Of a DNA stretch of 64,000 bases, positions 62,015-64,000 are shown one piece after another. Origin of the DNA: Lindgomyces ingoldianus (lineage: Eukaryota; Ascomycota; Dothideomycetes; Pleosporales; Lindgomycetaceae). How positions within the stretch are numbered: position 1 is the stretch's first letter; every line of letters begins with the position of its first letter. The notes under the pieces are model-generated. The model saw nothing but the letters and a program-made list of their open reading frames with translations. It searched no databases and was not told where the DNA came from. A program made the translations under genes and the position numbers. The stretch is taken from assembly GCF_010093535.1 (NCBI RefSeq), contig NW_022985164.1:747240-811239 (forward strand). Direction: 5' to 3'.

Positions 62015-62643
62015 TGTTATAATCCTTACTTCTGCAAAATAGTATTTTTAGAAGTACGTTAGCCTATAGTAGTGTTTAGCAGAAGGGGAAGGACTTAGCT
62101 AGATTAGGTGTACAGTCTATTAAGCAGAGTGTAGAACGTAGAGAGAGTAGAGTAGGCAGGCTTGTAGTTTAACCTAGCAGCTGTATAGTGAGCTAGTAAA
62201 CCTGATCTGTAGGGATAGAAGTGGAGGTATATATAGTGCAAGATATATAAGTTAGTAAGGTCCTTTTTATAAAAGTTTTAATGCTTCTTGTTTATTAACT
62301 AGTTAAGAGTAGATAATAAACTAACTAGTAATTACAACTTTCTAACTATAGTTGTAAATAAAATTATATACATAGGGTTTTGCATGCGTTTGCATGCGCT
62401 GGAGGTGCTGCATGCATTGCATGCATTGCCTGCAACAGCCTGCAATGCCTGCACTGCCTGCAATGCTTAGGCCCTTATTGGACAGTGCACTCCGCCAGGC
62501 TTTTGTCTAAAAGCCGGAGCCATTCCTCATCCGTCCTGTCACGTGATTCGCTCAGCGCGGGGCTAAGCGTCTTCCATCCGACGTCGTTCGGGCTGTGTGG
62601 GACAGCCAGTTGGGTCATTACGGTCTGACTGTTGGCTGTAACA
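62015..62643 (-). repeat. V2 5' LTR (629 bp)
   Basis: The inner start is mutated (TGTTATAATCC, TTTTTAGAAG). The outer end 62,480-62,643 is intact, with CCGGAGCC, CACGTGATTCGCTCAGCGCGG and CCGACGTCGTTCGGG. Two chance frames overlap here (62380-62628 plus, 62563-62748 minus). A TGCA-rich tract lies at 62,381-62,468. Confidence 0.94.
62381..62468. repeat. TGCA/GCATGC-rich tract in V-family LTRs
   Basis: Runs of TGCATGC, TGCCTGCAA and CTGCAATGC units. The same tract is in the other LTRs at 45,811-45,886, 52,842-52,915 and 54,023-54,110. Spacing is irregular, so it is a degenerate simple repeat, kept in both V1 and V2. Confidence 0.8.
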
Positions 62644-62785
62644 AGTATAAGCTGTATCTAACATTCTTTTAGCGCGTCTAAGTAGTGTTGTAGGGAATGC
62701 ATTAGTGTAGAAAGGGTAGTTTAGTAGGGTCTTAGCAAAAGTAAGCAACTTAGGTGTGTGAGCAACTCGCCTGTGAAGTACGTTA

Positions 62786-64000
62786 AAGTAAAGGTTAAAA
62801 ATCTAACTTTTATGCTTTATTAAGTTATACACTAGTTATAACTTTAAAAGTAATATTAGTAATTAAAGTGTTTATTTTTATATAGTCTAATTTTTTAAAT
62901 AGTTTTCTTAGTATAGTAATTACACTATTTATATAAAGCTTAATAAATAAGGCTTAATTATCTTTTTTTTAAGTTAGAAATACTTAGTCTAGACTTTATA
63001 CAGGTTTTTTTTACTTTTTACTTCTTCTAGTATTTATATCTTCCTTTTACACTAGTGTAGTATTACTATCCTAAAGAGCTTAGTTTATAGTAGGCTTTAG
63101 TTCTACCTTTATAATATTTTTATAAAGTTGTCTTTTTCTTCTTTTTTATAAAGGATTTTTTTTATATAGGGATTAGTTTATTTATGTCTAAATAGCAGTA
63201 TTTAGATACGCGGTTAGGCGTCATGTGACATAGTCTTGTGTCACAGTTGTACGCACAGACAGATAAATACCCTTTCCTTTGCACAGACTTAGAAAAAACA
63301 AGAATTAACACCAGTTACCTGCAACCCCCTCTTCCTCCCCCCCCCCCCTGCATAATGTGTACACTGTGTAAACCTCTTTGCTTTGCATAGCTAGCATAGA
63401 GTCTATTTAACAATTTAGGTTATTTATTATAAGTAAGTTATTTTTTTTTCTTTATAATATAGTTTAACCTGTGTATATTAAACCTTTAGTAGGCTATTTT
63501 TTTTAATAATAATGTTTTTTTTAATGCTTTTAGTTTTATATAAGCTAGTCTAGCCTTTTTTCTCTCTCTATGCTATAATTTTTAAGCTAAGAGGAAAGTT
63601 AAAAACTTTATACATTATAAGGCTAACTATAAACTTTTATTAAAGTTTTTTTATTAGTATTATATAAAAGTTATTGTTATTTAGTCTGTCTAGTACTAGC
63701 TATAGTTTATATTAGTGTTAAAGTAACTACTTAAAGTGTTATATAAATGCTTCTAGTTATATCTAAGGCCTATATTATGTATATAGTACATATTTACCTA
63801 ACTTTTTAGAATATCTAAAAAGATGTCTATATACTAAGTTTTCTAAATATCTAACTATTAATATAAATTAATAAAAATTCTTATTTTATTTATAAAAATG
63901 TTATATAGTTAACTTATATAGTTATTATTTTTTTTATACTTTTTAAAATTATATAATTTTATTTACTAAGAGTTTTTCTTTAGTGGTTTTTTTCTAAAGT
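62786..64000 (-). pseudogene. C3 RT start, integrase tail and gag remnant (deleted)
   Basis: 62,786-63,620 follows C1 240-850 (RT start and integrase tail), apart from the solo LTR. From about 63,625 the reading is C2 gag (32,818 back to about 32,440). Protease and most of integrase are missing. Confidence 0.75.
63185..63412 (+). repeat. Solo LTR 3 (228 bp), copia-related, inside C3
   Basis: Starts TGTCTAAATAGC, ends GAGTCTATTTAACA, and is flanked by ATTTA (63180-63184, 63413-63417); the empty site is readable in C1 near 635. The second half resembles the C1 LTR. It is largely unmutated (ACGCGGTTAGGCGTCATG). It contains a run of twelve C at 63337-63348. Confidence 0.9.

Larger units (their letters stand above)
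53203..62643 (-). mobile_element. V2: Gypsy element related to V1, with two nested DNA transposons
   Basis: Flanked by AGTAT (53198-53202, 62644-62648). LTRs are 629 bp when the MITE is removed. It is minus strand and collinear with V1 throughout (protease, RT, RNase H, integrase, gag), but diverged in the LTRs and more heavily RIP-mutated inside. It carries a hAT-like MITE in the left LTR and a Tc1-type element in gag. Confidence 0.94.
44594..62783. mobile_element. X-C: 1.1-kb foldback pogo derivative, split by V1 and V2
   Basis: Net pieces 44594-45446, 53086-53202 and 62644-62783 give 1,100 bp without duplications, identical in length to X-A and X-B. It is flanked by TA (44592-44593, 62784-62785); the empty site is readable in C1 near 247. 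The loop is in the opposite orientation to X-A and X-B, so it inserted the other way round. V1 and V2 both sit in the right arm, 117 bp apart. Confidence 0.93.
42518..64000 (-). mobile_element. C3: minus-strand copia, split by X-C and a solo LTR
   Basis: The 3' LTR is 42518-42797. Then C2-like sequence in reverse runs through 42798-44593 and resumes at 62784, interrupted by solo LTR 3 at 63185-63412. Near 63,625 the sequence jumps from the integrase part (C2 about 34,697) to gag (C2 about 32,818), a deletion of about 1.9 kb. The element runs off the right edge in gag. The copy is strongly RIP-mutated. Confidence 0.9.

Noticed and set aside
62380..62748. Frames of 82 (plus) and 61 (minus) codons at the V2 right end
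   Set aside because: They lie in the RIP-spared LTR end and TGCA-rich tract, and one crosses the V2/X-C junction, so neither is a gene.
1..64000. Near-absence of TGA as a sign of an altered genetic code or a mitochondrial sequence
   Set aside because: TCA is lost equally, both strands are affected, and aligned LTR pairs show the direct TGA-to-TAA change, so it is RIP.

Overview
The window is a gene-free block of nested, decayed transposons from a filamentous ascomycete-type genome. Three things point there: fungal Ty1/copia, Gypsy, pogo/Fot1-type, Tc1-type and hAT-type elements; very AT-rich DNA; and the C-to-T / G-to-A decay of repeat-induced point mutation (RIP). Coding regions are recognisable but full of TAA and TAG codons where Gln or Trp would be expected, and TGA and TCA are nearly absent. 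I find no intact protein gene, no tRNA and no rRNA. All open frames of 60 codons or more lie in LTR sequence, plus one pair on a GC-rich island.

Layout. 1-10319 is the 5' part of a minus-strand copia (C1) split by a complete minus-strand Gypsy (G1a, 1310-7254), which itself holds a GC-rich solo LTR (5357-5584). 10320-41892 is a plus-strand Gypsy (Y1) opened in three places. The first insertion is a pogo relic (Z, 12690-23293) holding a 1.1-kb foldback element (X-A, 13285-22043), which in turn holds a Gypsy (G1b, 13480-19249) and a full-length pogo relic (Xp, 19839-21720). The second is a different copia (W, 23696-37889) holding foldback X-B (30106-37589), which holds a plus-strand copia (C2, 31023-37401). 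The third is a solo LTR (41343-41557). Y1 ends at its 3' LTR (41603-41892). The 5' LTR of a second copy, Y2, follows at 42075-42364. Y2 is entered by copia C3 (42518 to the window end), which contains foldback X-C (44594-62783). X-C holds two related minus-strand Gypsy elements, V1 (45447-53085) and V2 (53203-62643). V2 carries a hAT-like MITE (53403-53849) and a Tc1-type element (59202-60531). C3 also carries a solo LTR (63185-63412).

Most boundaries rest on sequence I could read directly: terminal TG...CA with matching 5-bp target duplications for LTR elements, TA for pogo and Tc1, and 8 bp for the hAT MITE. Nesting reaches five levels (Y2 > C3 > X-C > V2 > Tc1).

Two observations stand out. 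First, in the Gypsy pairs, and less cleanly in C2 and W, the outermost parts of each element escaped RIP while the same LTR positions at the inner ends were mutated. Second, a pogo element gave rise to a uniform 1,100-bp foldback family. Its arms of about 480 bp are inverted copies of the 5' end of the autonomous element, including the transposase DNA-binding region, and three copies lie in this window.
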